Positions 7,353 to 16,783 of a stretch of 64,000 bases of DNA are shown piece after piece; position 1 is the first letter of the stretch; every line of letters starts with the position of its first letter. The notes beneath the pieces were generated by a model that made no database searches, was not told the DNA's origin, and saw only the letters and a list, made by a program, of their open reading frames with translations. The position numbers and the translations under genes were made by a program. The stretch is from Caulobacter hibisci. GTDB lineage: Bacteria; Pseudomonadota; Alphaproteobacteria; Caulobacterales; Caulobacteraceae. Location of the stretch: the NCBI RefSeq assembly GCF_016135805.1, contig NZ_JADWOX010000020.1, positions 1 through 64,000 of the forward strand, read 5' to 3'.

Positions 7353-10300
7353 TCAGAACATCGTCCGGCCGGTCAGTTTCACGTTGTAGCGCTTCTGGCG
7401 CTTGGTGCTTTCGGCCGTGCCTTCCAGCGCCACGTAGGACATCGCCGTGCCGGCCCGCAGGGCGAAGCCCAGGGTCAGGGCGCCGTCCTTGTCGTCGAAC
7501 GGGGCCAGGATGTACTGCTGGCCGTTCAGGGTGGCGACGGTGTCGGCCAGCTTGCCGGCCACGGTCTTGCGATAGCCGATCCGCACTTCCGGGCGCACCC
7601 AGACGTCGCGGCCGAACTCGGCGCCCAGCACCACGCCGGTGTCGGCGCTGAGGTTGCTCCACTTGCGGCGGCCGATCAGGTTGTCCATCGCCTTGCCGCC
7701 GCCGGTCTCGTCGTGGGCGGACTCGTTCAGATAGGTGTAGTCGAGGCGGGCTTCGGGACGGCTGAAGAAGCGGCCGAACTTGACCTCGTAGGCGGCGCCG
7801 GCAAAGGCGTTGGCCGTCAGGGCACCCCAGTCGGCGCGCGAGGTGCGGAACGAGTCGGGCGAGCCGTCGCTGTTGGTGTCGAGCGCCAGGACGCGGTCGC
7901 TCTCGAACCAGCCGTAGCCGCCGCCGCCGCCGAGATTGAAGCGCCAGGGGCCCACCGACCGGCGCCAGTAGAGGCCGGCCTGCAGGATCGACGAGGTCGT
8001 CTGCTCGCCGACCTGCGCGACGGTGTCGTGCTCTTCCAGGGCGCTGTAGGCCAGGGTCACGCCCAGCGCGCCGCCGGCGTCGCCCATGGCCTCGTAACCG
8101 GCGACGAAGCCGAAGGCCTGGGTGTCGGTGCCCAGGGTCTCGCCGTCCTCGCGACGGACCAGGGCGTTGATCTCCTGGATCCAGATGCTGTCGGGGCCGT
8201 AGCGGTCGCCCGGATCGGGCCGCAGCGACGTGGCCTGCGAGATCTGCTGGTTGACCGTCTGCAGGGTGGCGAACATGCCCTCGCCCTGGTCGGGCAGCAG
8301 CTGGTTGTAGTTGTGCAGGAAGGTGGCGCGGTCGTTGATGCCCAGGAAGGTCGAGGCGACGTCGGCGTCGCCGGCCAGGGCGTTGAAGATCGCGTCATAG
8401 GCCGAGGCGCCCGAGCGGGCCATGCCGATCTCGGCGGCCGTGCGGCGGCGCACGTCGATATAGACGTTGTTGCTGTCGGCGCGGCTGCTGGCGACGTAGA
8501 GGTACGGCGCGTCGTTCAGCAGGCTCTGGCCCAGGGTTCCCGAGGTCAGCGAACCGGCGGTGATCACCGTGTAGGAGGTCGGGGCGGTCAGCAGACTGGT
8601 CAGGCGCAGGCCCAGCTGGGCGCCCGAGGCGACGTTGGCCGCGCCCGACACCACGAGGCGGGTGTTGGTCGAGGTCGACGGGTCGGCGGTGAACAGCAGC
8701 TTGCTCTCGGCGCCCAGGTTCAGGCTCGAGATGTTGATCGTCTCGGCCTTGGTCAGGCCCAGCGAGCCCTTGCCGATGGTCACGGCCAGCTGGCCGTCGC
8801 TGTCGCTGATCGCGCCGATCACCGCCGCGCCGCCGTCGATGCGGAAGACGTCGGCGCCGGCCCCGAACGAGATGTCGCCGATGACCGTGCCGTTCAGCAC
8901 GTTGAAGGTGTCGGCGCCCGAGCCGAAGCGGATGGCGCCGATGATGCTCGGCTCGTCGGCGTCGTCCACGCCGTCGCCGTCCGTATCGGTGTCGGCGATG
9001 CCGTCGGCCCCGTCGTCGCCGTCGTTGACGCCGTTCTGGGTCAGGGTGACGCCGGTGGTGTTGCGGCTGACGTCGATGGCCACCGCCTTGCCGGTGATGG
9101 TCTCGTTGGTGGCGTCGGTGTCGGCGTCGTCGGTGTCGAGGTCGTCGTCGGTGGGCGAGATCGAGGCCAGGATCGCGCCGGTGTTCTCGATCGAGGTCAG
9201 GCTGCCCGAATAGTCGATGACGCCGTAGGCCGAGCCCTTTTCGCCGACCACCGAGGCGCTGATCACGCCGCCGTTGCGCAGGGTGGTGGCCGAGGCGCCG
9301 GCCTCGATGACCACGCCGCGGGCGTCGAACACGCCTTCCGACACGCTGTAGGCGGTCAGTGAGCCCTTGTTCCAGATCGTCGGGACGTTGGCGCCGGACG
9401 TGACCCGGATGGCGCTGCTGTTGGCTTCATAGGCCTGGACCGTGACCGAGCCGTCCTGGCGCAGGCCGCCGGCGATGGTCGTGGCCTGGCCCGCGTCGCC
9501 GCCCAGCTGGATGCCGGTGGCGGTCACGTTGTCGAACAGGCCGTTGGCGAGGATCGAGCCCTTGTTGATCACGCCATAGGCGTTGTCGCCCGTGCCCACC
9601 GCGCCGATGGTGATGGCGCCGGTGTTGGAGCCGACCAGCAGGGCCGGGGCCGAGCCGTAGACGGCCAGGGCGGCGTTGCCCTCGGCCGAATCCTCGACCC
9701 CGTCGCCGTCTTCGTCGGTCTTGGTGGTGTCGGCGTCGGCCGGACGCACGTCCAGCAGCACGCCGCCGGCGACGCTGCCGGCCACCCGCACCGCCGAGCC
9801 GCCCTGCAGCAGGTCGTCGGCGTCGAGCTTGTCGCGCACGGTCTTGTCGGACGGGCGGCTGGTGTAGCGGTAGCCGGTGGAGTTGACCGCGCCCTGCACG
9901 ACGAAGGCGCCGCTGACGTCGCCGTCGATCGCCACGCCGGTGGTGTTCTGGCCGATGGTGCTGACGCTGCCGTTGATCGTGACCTTGCCGGTCACCGGGG
10001 CGGCCACGCGCACGCCGTAGGAATTGTTGCCCGTGACGGCGATCGTGCCGCCGTGGGTGAGGTTGCCGACCAGGGCGCTTTCCAGCGACACGCCGGCCGA
10101 GTTGTTGCCCTCGATGGTGATCGAGCCGCCGGTGAGCAGGATGTCGCCGGTGAAGGCGCCGGGGCCCGTCAGGCGCACGCCGTAGCGGTTGCTGCCCAGC
10201 GCGAAGGCGCCGTCGATGTCGCCGTCCGAGTCGGTGTCGGTCGGGGTGTAGTCCTCGTCCAGCGTGATCGTGCCGGTGTTGGTGACCGTGCCGGTCGTAC

Positions 10301-10589
10301 CGCCGTTGATCTGGATGGCCGTGGAGTCGTTGACGCCCTGGGTGCTCAGCGCCCCGGTGTTGTTGACCTTATTGTTGCTGTTCAGCGTCACCAGCGCGCC
10401 GGCGGCCGTCAGCTTGATCGTGCCGGCCGTGTCGATCTTGACATCGTCGGCCGCGCCGTTCGTTCCGGCCGAGCCGGTGGCGATCGGTGTCGTCCGCGCG
10501 GTGTTCACCACCGTCTCGGCCTGCGCGGCCAAGGCCATGGCCATAAGAGGAGCGGCCGCGACCGTCGCGACCAGGACCTTGCGCTGCAT
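7353..10589 (-). CDS. Autotransporter with beta-helical passenger and aspartate-rich inserts
   Basis: A type Va autotransporter of about 1078 residues, starting at the ATG at 10589 (MQRKVLVATVAAAPLMAMALAAQAE, a clear signal peptide); in-frame codons upstream would bury the signal. The passenger is a long run of Gly/Thr/Val/Asn-rich strands typical of a parallel beta-helix. Three acidic inserts interrupt it: DTDSDGDIDG, DEDGDGVEDS and DTDGDGVDDADE, each like a calcium-binding DxDxDG loop. The last ~270 residues form the beta-barrel translocator and end in an aromatic (GRTMF). A terminator follows. The passenger's function is unknown; adhesion or surface binding is the usual role. Confidence 0.85.
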   Translation of the reverse strand: MQRKVLVATVAAAPLMAMALAAQAETVVNTARTTPIATGSAGTNGAADDVKIDTAGTIKLTAAGALVTLNSNNKVNNTGALSTQGVNDSTAIQINGGTTGTVTNTGTITLDEDYTPTDTDSDGDIDGAFALGSNRYGVRLTGPGAFTGDILLTGGSITIEGNNSAGVSLESALVGNLTHGGTIAVTGNNSYGVRVAAPVTGKVTINGSVSTIGQNTTGVAIDGDVSGAFVVQGAVNSTGYRYTSRPSDKTVRDKLDADDLLQGGSAVRVAGSVAGGVLLDVRPADADTTKTDEDGDGVEDSAEGNAALAVYGSAPALLVGSNTGAITIGAVGTGDNAYGVINKGSILANGLFDNVTATGIQLGGDAGQATTIAGGLRQDGSVTVQAYEANSSAIRVTSGANVPTIWNKGSLTAYSVSEGVFDARGVVIEAGASATTLRNGGVISASVVGEKGSAYGVIDYSGSLTSIENTGAILASISPTDDDLDTDDADTDATNETITGKAVAIDVSRNTTGVTLTQNGVNDGDDGADGIADTDTDGDGVDDADEPSIIGAIRFGSGADTFNVLNGTVIGDISFGAGADVFRIDGGAAVIGAISDSDGQLAVTIGKGSLGLTKAETINISSLNLGAESKLLFTADPSTSTNTRLVVSGAANVASGAQLGLRLTSLLTAPTSYTVITAGSLTSGTLGQSLLNDAPYLYVASSRADSNNVYIDVRRRTAAEIGMARSGASAYDAIFNALAGDADVASTFLGINDRATFLHNYNQLLPDQGEGMFATLQTVNQQISQATSLRPDPGDRYGPDSIWIQEINALVRREDGETLGTDTQAFGFVAGYEAMGDAGGALGVTLAYSALEEHDTVAQVGEQTTSSILQAGLYWRRSVGPWRFNLGGGGGYGWFESDRVLALDTNSDGSPDSFRTSRADWGALTANAFAGAAYEVKFGRFFSRPEARLDYTYLNESAHDETGGGKAMDNLIGRRKWSNLSADTGVVLGAEFGRDVWVRPEVRIGYRKTVAGKLADTVATLNGQQYILAPFDDKDGALTLGFALRAGTAMSYVALEGTAESTKRQKRYNVKLTGRTMF

Positions 10590-10844
10590 ACGAACCGACC
10601 ACCCTAAGGAGAATACCCTCGACCCCCGAGATTGCGTCATGTTGCGGCGAAATTGCGGTGACCGCCGATAACCGACACGCATCCAGGGTTTCCCCGTCTA
10701 TCCCATGAGATCGGGCGGCGCCATATCTGCTTCGACGAATCATCGCTTCGTCACAAAACTGGCCTACGAGCCTTGGTCCCGCCCTCCGGTCGTCCTTCCG
10801 GGGACGCCAGCGCCCTCTTTCCCGATGGAGCCCGTACGCCCGCC
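10590..10844. other. Divergent leader between autotransporter and phoR
   Basis: 255 bases carry the promoters of both divergent genes. The 10730-10760 part is AT-richer (GAATCATCGCTTCGTCACAAAACTGG) and a plausible phoR promoter. I could not find a convincing Pho box here, unlike the one before pstC. Confidence 0.4.
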
Positions 10845-12302
10845 ATGCCCACCGTTTCCCCCCCCTCGCCGGTCGCGCCGGAACGTTGGGGCGACGCCTT
10901 GGCGGGCGCGTGGGCCGGCGCCTGGACGGCGGTGGCCGCGGGGCCGGCGGCCCTGGTGGCGATGGCCGCCCTGGGCGCGGCCAAGCCGGGCGTGGCCCTG
11001 CCGGCCGCGGTGCTGCTGGGCGGCGGCGGGATCTTCCTCCTGCGTCGCCTGCGCCGCGGGATCGAAGGCCAGGCCCTGGCGGCGGCGCCCGCCGCGGCGG
11101 CGACCGACCGCGCCCCGCCCTTCGCGACGATCCTGGAGAACCTGCCCGAGCCGCTGATGGTGATCGCCGCCGAAGAGGCCGACGATCTCACCGGCCGCCG
11201 CTTCGTGTTCGCCAACGGCGCCGCGCGCGAGCGCTTCCGCATCCGCGAGGGGGCCCTGCTGGTCACCGCCGTGCGCAGCCCGCAGGTGCTGGAGGCGGTG
11301 GACGAAAGCCTGTTCGGCGGGCTGGAGCGCACGGTCGAATGGACCGGCGTCGGCTCGCAGGGCCGCGACTGGACCGCCCATTCCCGGCCGCTGGGCCGCG
11401 ACGACCGCGGCTCGCAGCTGGCCCTGCTGGTGCTGCGCGACGAAACCGACGTGCGCCGCACCGAGCGCACCCGCGCCGACTTCCTGGCCAACGCCAGCCA
11501 CGAACTGCGCACGCCCCTGGCCTCGCTGTCGGGCTTCATCGAGACCCTGCGCGGCCACGCCAAGGAGGATCCGGGCGCCCGCGACAAGTTCCTCGGCATC
11601 ATGCAGGCCCAGGCAGAGCGGATGTCGCGGCTGATCGACGACCTGATGAGCCTGTCGCGCATAGAGCTCAACGAGCACATCGCCCCGGCCGGCCGCGTCG
11701 ACCTGGCCATGGCGGCCGAGGACGTCATCGACGCCCTGGCGCCCCAGGCCCGCGACAAGGCGGTGACCTTCGACTCCATCCTGCCGCCGCGCGGCGCGGC
11801 GGTGGTCGAGGGCGACCGCGACCAGATCGTCCAGGTGATCCAGAACCTGGTCGACAACGCCATCAAGTACACGCCCAAGGAAGGGGTGGTGCGGGTCGAG
11901 ATCTTCCCCGGCCTGACGGCGGGCACGGCCTCGGCGGCCCGCGATCCGGCGGCGGCCCGGCTGTCGCTGCTGACCCCCGACCTGTCCGACCGCGACGAGC
12001 GCTATGCCGGCCTGCGGGTCAGCGACAAGGGGCCGGGCATCGCCCGCGAGCACCTGCCGCGCCTGACCGAGCGCTTCTACCGGGTCGAGGGCCAGAAGAG
12101 CGGCGAGCGCCAGGGCACGGGCCTGGGCCTGGCCATCGTCAAGCACATCATCAACCGCCACCACGGCGGGCTGCACGTGGAGTCGCTGCAGGGCGAGGGC
12201 ACGACCTTCGGCGTCTATCTGCCGATGGCGAAATCCTTGCCGCAGAAAGACTTGGCCACAGCTGACGGGGCGACTCCGGGCGGTGTCGTAAAACTGTCGT
12301 AG
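10845..12302 (+). CDS. phoR: Phosphate regulon sensor kinase PhoR
   Basis: A membrane histidine kinase of 485 residues from the ATG at 10845. Two adjacent hydrophobic segments (~25-67) are followed by a basic stop-transfer (RRLRRG). A PAS-like domain (~95-200) comes next, then HisKA with His219 in ANASHELRTPL, then HATPase_c with QNLVDNAIKYTP, SDKGPGIA and GTGLGLAIVKHI. It senses the Pst/PhoU state and phosphorylates PhoB. A TTG start at 10773 would add 24 uncharacteristic residues. The 3' end doubles as the Pho box for pstC: the stop TAG lies inside the second repeat. Confidence 0.92.
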   Translation: MPTVSPPSPVAPERWGDALAGAWAGAWTAVAAGPAALVAMAALGAAKPGVALPAAVLLGGGGIFLLRRLRRGIEGQALAAAPAAAATDRAPPFATILENLPEPLMVIAAEEADDLTGRRFVFANGAARERFRIREGALLVTAVRSPQVLEAVDESLFGGLERTVEWTGVGSQGRDWTAHSRPLGRDDRGSQLALLVLRDETDVRRTERTRADFLANASHELRTPLASLSGFIETLRGHAKEDPGARDKFLGIMQAQAERMSRLIDDLMSLSRIELNEHIAPAGRVDLAMAAEDVIDALAPQARDKAVTFDSILPPRGAAVVEGDRDQIVQVIQNLVDNAIKYTPKEGVVRVEIFPGLTAGTASAARDPAAARLSLLTPDLSDRDERYAGLRVSDKGPGIAREHLPRLTERFYRVEGQKSGERQGTGLGLAIVKHIINRHHGGLHVESLQGEGTTFGVYLPMAKSLPQKDLATADGATPGGVVKLS

Positions 12303-12316
12303 AAACGTCGCATAAG
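12284..12316 (+). promoter_or_regulatory. Pho box (three 11-base direct repeats) before pstC
   Basis: Three tandem 11-mers, TGTCGTAAAAC (12284), TGTCGTAGAAA (12295) and CGTCGCATAAG (12306), match the periodicity and sequence of PhoB-binding half sites (CTGTCAT-like plus an A-rich spacer). The array spans the phoR stop. It sits 16 bases before a possible -10 element (CATAGA, ~12333) and 89 bases before the pstC ATG, so PhoB~P should activate pstCAB-phoU-phoB from here. Confidence 0.75.
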
Positions 12317-12404
12317 GTCGGCGCCCGCCCGGCATAGATCGGTCACGGGCGGGGCGGCGCAACGGGCGTCGTGCTCGCATCCTACGCGCAAGACCGCTTC
12401 ACGC

Positions 12405-13847
12405 ATGCTGACCTGGCTCTCGCTTCTCGCCCTGGCGCTCTTCGCGCTGGCGGCCTTCATGCTCGGCCGCGGCCGAGCGCTCAAGGCCGCTGGCGGCGCC
12501 TCCGTGCGTCTCCATTCGCTGCCCAACTACTACGGCGCCTACGCGGCGCTGTGGGCCGGCGCTCCCGCCGCCCTGCTCCTCCTGCTCGGCGCCGTTTTCG
12601 GCGGCCGGATCGAGGAAGCGGTGCTGCAGGCCGAACGCCCGGCGGCGGTCTCGGCCCTCACCCCCGATCGCCAGGACGTCTTCTTCAGCGACGCCCGCGC
12701 CATCGCGGCCAAGGAGTCGCCGTCGGAAGTCGCCTACGAGGGCGAGCTGAAGACCGCGCTCGACGCCAAGGTCGCCGAGTCGCGCAAGATCACCGCCACC
12801 GTGCGCTACACCACCATCGCCCTGGCCGCCCTCGTGGCCCTGGGCGGGGTGCTGCTGGCCCTGCCGCGGGTGGGCCTGGAGTTCCGCGCCCGCAACCGGG
12901 TCGAGGGCTGGATCAGCGGCCTGCTGATCGCCTGCTCGGTCGCCGCCGTCCTGACCACGCTGGGCATCGTTCTCTCCCTGGTCTGGGAAAGCTGGCGCTT
13001 CTTCCAGAGCGTGTCGCCGCTGTCGTTCCTGTTCGGCACCGAGTGGAGCCCGCAGATCGCCATGCGCGCCGACCAGGTGGCCTCCTCGGGCGCCTTCGGA
13101 GCCGTGCCGCTGTTCGCCGGCACCTTCCTGATCATGCTGATCGCCATGCTGGTGGCCGCCCCGGTGGGCCTCTACTCGGCGATCTACCTCTCGGAATACG
13201 CCAGCCGCGGCCTGCGCTCGACGATCAAGCCGCTGCTCGAGATCCTGGCCGGCGTGCCGACCGTGGTCTACGGCTTCTTCGCCGCCCTGACCGTGGGCCC
13301 GCTGTTCCGCGCCGGCTTCAACGCCATCGGCGCGGTGCTGATCGGCGGTCCGCTGGACGGCGTCGGCCAGTACCTGATGGAAGTCCAGAACCAGATGGCC
13401 CTGGTGGCCGGGGTGGTGATGGGGATCATGCTGATCCCGTTCGTCTCCTCGCTGTCGGACGACATCATCAACGCCGTGCCGCAGTCGCTCCGCGACGGCA
13501 GCTACGCCATGGGCGCCACCAAGTCCGAGACGGTCAAGCGGGTCATCCTGCCGGCCGCCCTGCCGGGCATCATGGCCGCCATGCTGCTGGCCGTGTCCCG
13601 CGCCGTCGGCGAGACCATGATCGTGACCATGGCCGCCGGCCTGCAGGCCAAGCTGACCGCCAACCCGCTCGACACCGTCACCACCGTGACCGTGCAGATC
13701 GTCACCCTGCTCACCGGCGACCAGGAGTTCGACAGCCCCAAGACCCTCTCGGCCTTCGGCCTGGGCCTGACGCTGTTCGTCGTGACCCTGGCGCTGAACA
13801 TCATCGCCCTGCGCATCGTCCAGAAGTATCGGGAACAATATGACTGA
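12405..13847 (+). CDS. pstC: Phosphate ABC transporter permease PstC
   Basis: The PstC subunit of the high-affinity phosphate importer, 480 residues and longer than the ~320-residue enterobacterial form. The extra part is N-terminal: a membrane anchor and a second helix (YTTIALAALVALGGVLLAL) before the core. The BPD permease fold follows from ~150, with the conserved EILAGVPTVVYGFFA and the cytoplasmic EAA-type loop (PQSLRDGSYAMGATKSETVKRVILPAALPGI). The stop overlaps the pstA start by 8 bases (ATGACTGA). It is driven from the Pho box inside the phoR 3' end. Confidence 0.93.
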   Translation: MLTWLSLLALALFALAAFMLGRGRALKAAGGASVRLHSLPNYYGAYAALWAGAPAALLLLLGAVFGGRIEEAVLQAERPAAVSALTPDRQDVFFSDARAIAAKESPSEVAYEGELKTALDAKVAESRKITATVRYTTIALAALVALGGVLLALPRVGLEFRARNRVEGWISGLLIACSVAAVLTTLGIVLSLVWESWRFFQSVSPLSFLFGTEWSPQIAMRADQVASSGAFGAVPLFAGTFLIMLIAMLVAAPVGLYSAIYLSEYASRGLRSTIKPLLEILAGVPTVVYGFFAALTVGPLFRAGFNAIGAVLIGGPLDGVGQYLMEVQNQMALVAGVVMGIMLIPFVSSLSDDIINAVPQSLRDGSYAMGATKSETVKRVILPAALPGIMAAMLLAVSRAVGETMIVTMAAGLQAKLTANPLDTVTTVTVQIVTLLTGDQEFDSPKTLSAFGLGLTLFVVTLALNIIALRIVQKYREQYD

Positions 13848-15153
13848 CGCCGCCATCAACGCCGGCGCCGGCCCGCGCGAGCAGGGGCCCCGCCCCGCGC
13901 TCTCGGCCGCCGAGGCGCGCCTGAAGAAGCGCTACCGCTCGGAAATGTGGTTCAAGGCCCAGGGCGTCGCCGCCATCGTCGTGGCCATGATCTTCCTGGT
14001 CGTGCTGGTCGGCCGCATCGTCGCCCAGGGCTACACCACCTTCGAGACCCACTCGATCAGCGTGCCGGTCTATCTGAATCCGGACCGCATCGACCGCTCC
14101 GCGCTCGACGGCGTCAACTACGACTACATCGTCGCCGAAGCGGTGATGAAGAAGCTGAACATCCAGGACGACGACCTGGGCACGACGTCGGGCAAGGTCA
14201 TGGACCTGGTCTCGCGCGACCTCGGCTTCCAACTGCTCGACAAGATCAAGGCCGACCCGTCGGTGATCGGCAAGACCATCGAGGTCACCGGTCCGGTCAA
14301 GGCCGACGCCGATCTCTACTACAAGGGCGAGATCAAGCGCTCGACCGCCGAGGAAGACCGCAAGCTCGACAACCAGCAGCTCGCCTGGCTGGACCAGCTG
14401 GAAAAGTCCGGCACCGTGAAGGGCGGCTTCAACGTCAACTTCTTCACCCGCTCGGACTCCACCGAGCCCGAACAGGCCGGCGTGCTGGGCGCGGTGGTCG
14501 GCTCGGCCCTGATGCTGATCATCACCGCCCTGATCGCGGTGCCCGTCGGGGTGATGGCCGCCGTCTATCTGGAAGAGTTCGCGCCGAAGAACCGCTGGAC
14601 CGACGTCATCGAGGTCAACATCAACAACCTCGCGGCCGTGCCCTCGATCGTCTACGGCCTGCTCGGCCTGGCCCTGTTCATCAACTGGCTGCACGTGCCG
14701 CGGTCCTCGCCCCTGGTGGGCGGCTTGGTGCTGGCCTTGATGGCTCTGCCGACCGTGATCATCGCCACCCGCTCGGCCCTGAAGGCCGTGCCGCCCTCGA
14801 TCCGCGAAGCCGCCCTCGGCGTCGGCGCCTCGAAGGCCCAGACGGTGTTCCACCACGTGCTGCCGCTGGCCATGCCTGGCGTGATGACCGGCGCCATCCT
14901 GTCGCTGGCCCACGCCCTGGGCGAGACCGCGCCGCTGCTGATGATCGGCATGGTCTCGTTCGTGCCCGGCGTGCCGGAAGGCTTCACCGGCGCCTCGACC
15001 GTGCTGCCGGTGCAGGTGTTCATCTGGGAGAACGCGTCGGAACGCGCCTTCCACGAGCGCACCGCCGCCGCCATTCTCGTGCTTCTCGTCTTCATGATCG
15101 TCATGAACGCCGCGGCCGTCATCCTGCGCCGCCGCTTCGAACGCCGGTGGTAG
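13840..15153 (+). CDS. pstA: Phosphate ABC transporter permease PstA
   Basis: The second Pst permease subunit, 437 residues, with a DUF3333-like N-terminal extension common in alphaproteobacteria: a cytosolic stretch, one helix (~45-62) and a periplasmic domain of ~150 residues. The permease core begins near 220 and includes INNLAAVPSIVYGLLGLALF and the coupling loop PPSIREAALGVGASKAQTVFHHVLPLAMPGV. It forms the channel with PstC and docks PstB. It starts 8 bases inside pstC and ends 7 bases before pstB. Confidence 0.93.
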   Translation: MTDAAINAGAGPREQGPRPALSAAEARLKKRYRSEMWFKAQGVAAIVVAMIFLVVLVGRIVAQGYTTFETHSISVPVYLNPDRIDRSALDGVNYDYIVAEAVMKKLNIQDDDLGTTSGKVMDLVSRDLGFQLLDKIKADPSVIGKTIEVTGPVKADADLYYKGEIKRSTAEEDRKLDNQQLAWLDQLEKSGTVKGGFNVNFFTRSDSTEPEQAGVLGAVVGSALMLIITALIAVPVGVMAAVYLEEFAPKNRWTDVIEVNINNLAAVPSIVYGLLGLALFINWLHVPRSSPLVGGLVLALMALPTVIIATRSALKAVPPSIREAALGVGASKAQTVFHHVLPLAMPGVMTGAILSLAHALGETAPLLMIGMVSFVPGVPEGFTGASTVLPVQVFIWENASERAFHERTAAAILVLLVFMIVMNAAAVILRRRFERRW

Positions 15154-15160
15154 GATCAAG

Positions 15161-16051
15161 ATGACCGTCACCAATCCCCACGCTCTCGCCCTCGTCCAGG
15201 GACACGCCATGCCTACCCAGAACCGTGACGGCGGCGTCGCCGCCCCCGTGATCCACACCGCCGTGCCGCAAGGCCACGGCGTGGTCGAGACCCGCGACTT
15301 CAAGATCCGCGCCCGCGACGTCAACGTCTTCTACGGCGACAAGCAGGCCCTGTTCGACGTGGCCCTCGACATCCCGGCCAAGTCGGTCACCGCCTTCATC
15401 GGCCCGTCGGGCTGCGGCAAGTCGACCTTCCTGCGCTGCATCAACCGGATGAACGACACCATCCCATCGGCCCGGGTGCAGGGCGCGATCGAGATCGACG
15501 GCGCCGACGTCAACGCCAAGAGCGTCGACCCGGTGGTGCTGCGCTCGCGCGTCGGCATGGTGTTCCAGAAGCCCAACCCCTTCCCGAAGACCATCTTCGA
15601 GAACGTGGCCTACGGTCCGAAAATCCACGGCATCGCCAGCCGCAAGGACGAGCTCGAGGCCATCGTCGAAAGCAGCCTGAAGAAGGCCGGCCTCTGGAAC
15701 GAAGTGGCCGACCGCCTGCACCAGCCCGGCACCGGCCTGTCCGGCGGCCAGCAGCAGCGCCTGGTCATCGCCCGCGCCATCGCCGTCTCGCCCGAAGTGA
15801 TCCTGATGGACGAGCCCTGCTCGGCGCTGGACCCGATCGCCACGGCCAAGATCGAGGAGCTGATCGACGAGCTGCGCAGCCAGTTCTGCATCGTCATCGT
15901 CACCCACTCGATGGCCCAGGCCGCCCGCGTCTCGCAGAAGACGGCCTTCTTCCACCTCGGCAAGCTGGTCGAGAGCGGTCCGACCGAGGAGATGTTCACC
16001 AATCCTCGCGACAGCCGCACCCAGGACTACATCACCGGCCGCTTCGGCTAA
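15161..16051 (+). CDS. pstB: Phosphate ABC transporter ATPase PstB
   Basis: The ATP-binding subunit powering phosphate import. Walker A is GPSGCGKST (~83-91), the Q-loop region is MVFQKPNPFPKTIFENVAYG, the signature is LSGGQQQRL, Walker B is ILMDEPCSALDP, and the switch His is in VTHSM. All are intact. The 296-residue length includes ~45 extra N-terminal residues of low conservation; the ATG at 15209 (MPTQNRDGG) is a possible alternative start. phoU follows after 18 bases. Confidence 0.95.
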   Translation: MTVTNPHALALVQGHAMPTQNRDGGVAAPVIHTAVPQGHGVVETRDFKIRARDVNVFYGDKQALFDVALDIPAKSVTAFIGPSGCGKSTFLRCINRMNDTIPSARVQGAIEIDGADVNAKSVDPVVLRSRVGMVFQKPNPFPKTIFENVAYGPKIHGIASRKDELEAIVESSLKKAGLWNEVADRLHQPGTGLSGGQQQRLVIARAIAVSPEVILMDEPCSALDPIATAKIEELIDELRSQFCIVIVTHSMAQAARVSQKTAFFHLGKLVESGPTEEMFTNPRDSRTQDYITGRFG

Positions 16052-16069
16052 GCGGAAGGGAACGAGGAC

Positions 16070-16762
16070 ATGACCGAACATACCGTCAAATCCTACGGCG
16101 AAGAGCTGAGCCACCTGACGGCCGAGGTGACCCGCATGGGCGGCCTGGCCGAAGCCCAGGTCGCCGACGCCATCGAGTGCATCGCCCGTCGCGACGCGGG
16201 CCTGGCCCAAAGCGTGGTCGGCCGCGACGAGCGCCTCGACACCCTGCAGGTCGAGATCGAGCGCAAGGCCTTCCGCCTGATCGCCCTGCGCCAGCCGATG
16301 GCCGTGGACCTGCGCCACGCCGTCGCCGCCCTGAAGATCTCGATGAACCTCGAGCGCTGCGGGGACCTCGCCAAGAACATCGGCAAGCGCGCCCTGATCC
16401 TCAACGACGCCGAGCCGATGAGCGCCCTGACCCGCTCGATCGAGCGCATGGGCCGCCTGGTGCAGAGCCGCCTGAAGGACGTGCTCGACGCCTACACCGC
16501 CTCGGACGTGCAGCGCGCCATCGGCGTGTGGAGCAGCGACGAGGAAGTCGACGAGCACTACAACTCGATCTTCCGCGAACTGCTGACCTACATGATGGGC
16601 GACCCGCGCACGATCAACGCCTGCACCCACCTGCTGTTCGTGGCCAAGAACCTCGAGCGCATCGGGGACCATGCGACGAACATCGCCGAGAACATCCACT
16701 TCGAGCTGACGGGCGAGGAGATCATCTCCCAGCGTCCCAAGCTCGACGTGATCGCTCAGTAA
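16070..16762 (+). CDS. phoU: Phosphate signalling protein PhoU
   Basis: A 230-residue, all-helical tandem three-helix-bundle protein that links Pst transporter state to PhoR and represses the regulon when phosphate is plentiful. The two PhoU repeats each carry the metal-binding acidic pattern: RDERLDTLQVEIERKAF with LERCGDLAKNIGKRA, and DEEVDEHYNSIFRELL with LERIGDHATNIAENI. It lies in the pst operon, with a good purine-rich leader (GGAACGAGGAC) before the ATG. Confidence 0.95.
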   Translation: MTEHTVKSYGEELSHLTAEVTRMGGLAEAQVADAIECIARRDAGLAQSVVGRDERLDTLQVEIERKAFRLIALRQPMAVDLRHAVAALKISMNLERCGDLAKNIGKRALILNDAEPMSALTRSIERMGRLVQSRLKDVLDAYTASDVQRAIGVWSSDEEVDEHYNSIFRELLTYMMGDPRTINACTHLLFVAKNLERIGDHATNIAENIHFELTGEEIISQRPKLDVIAQ

Positions 16763-16783
16763 GCTTCTGGAGGGTCGGTCGAC

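Noticed and set aside
10590..10682. Upstream start for the autotransporter
   Set aside because: It would place 31 Arg-rich residues before a good signal peptide.
10690..10772. Pho box before phoR
   Set aside because: CTTCGTCACAAAACTGG has a faint resemblance, but no second half site at 11-base spacing.
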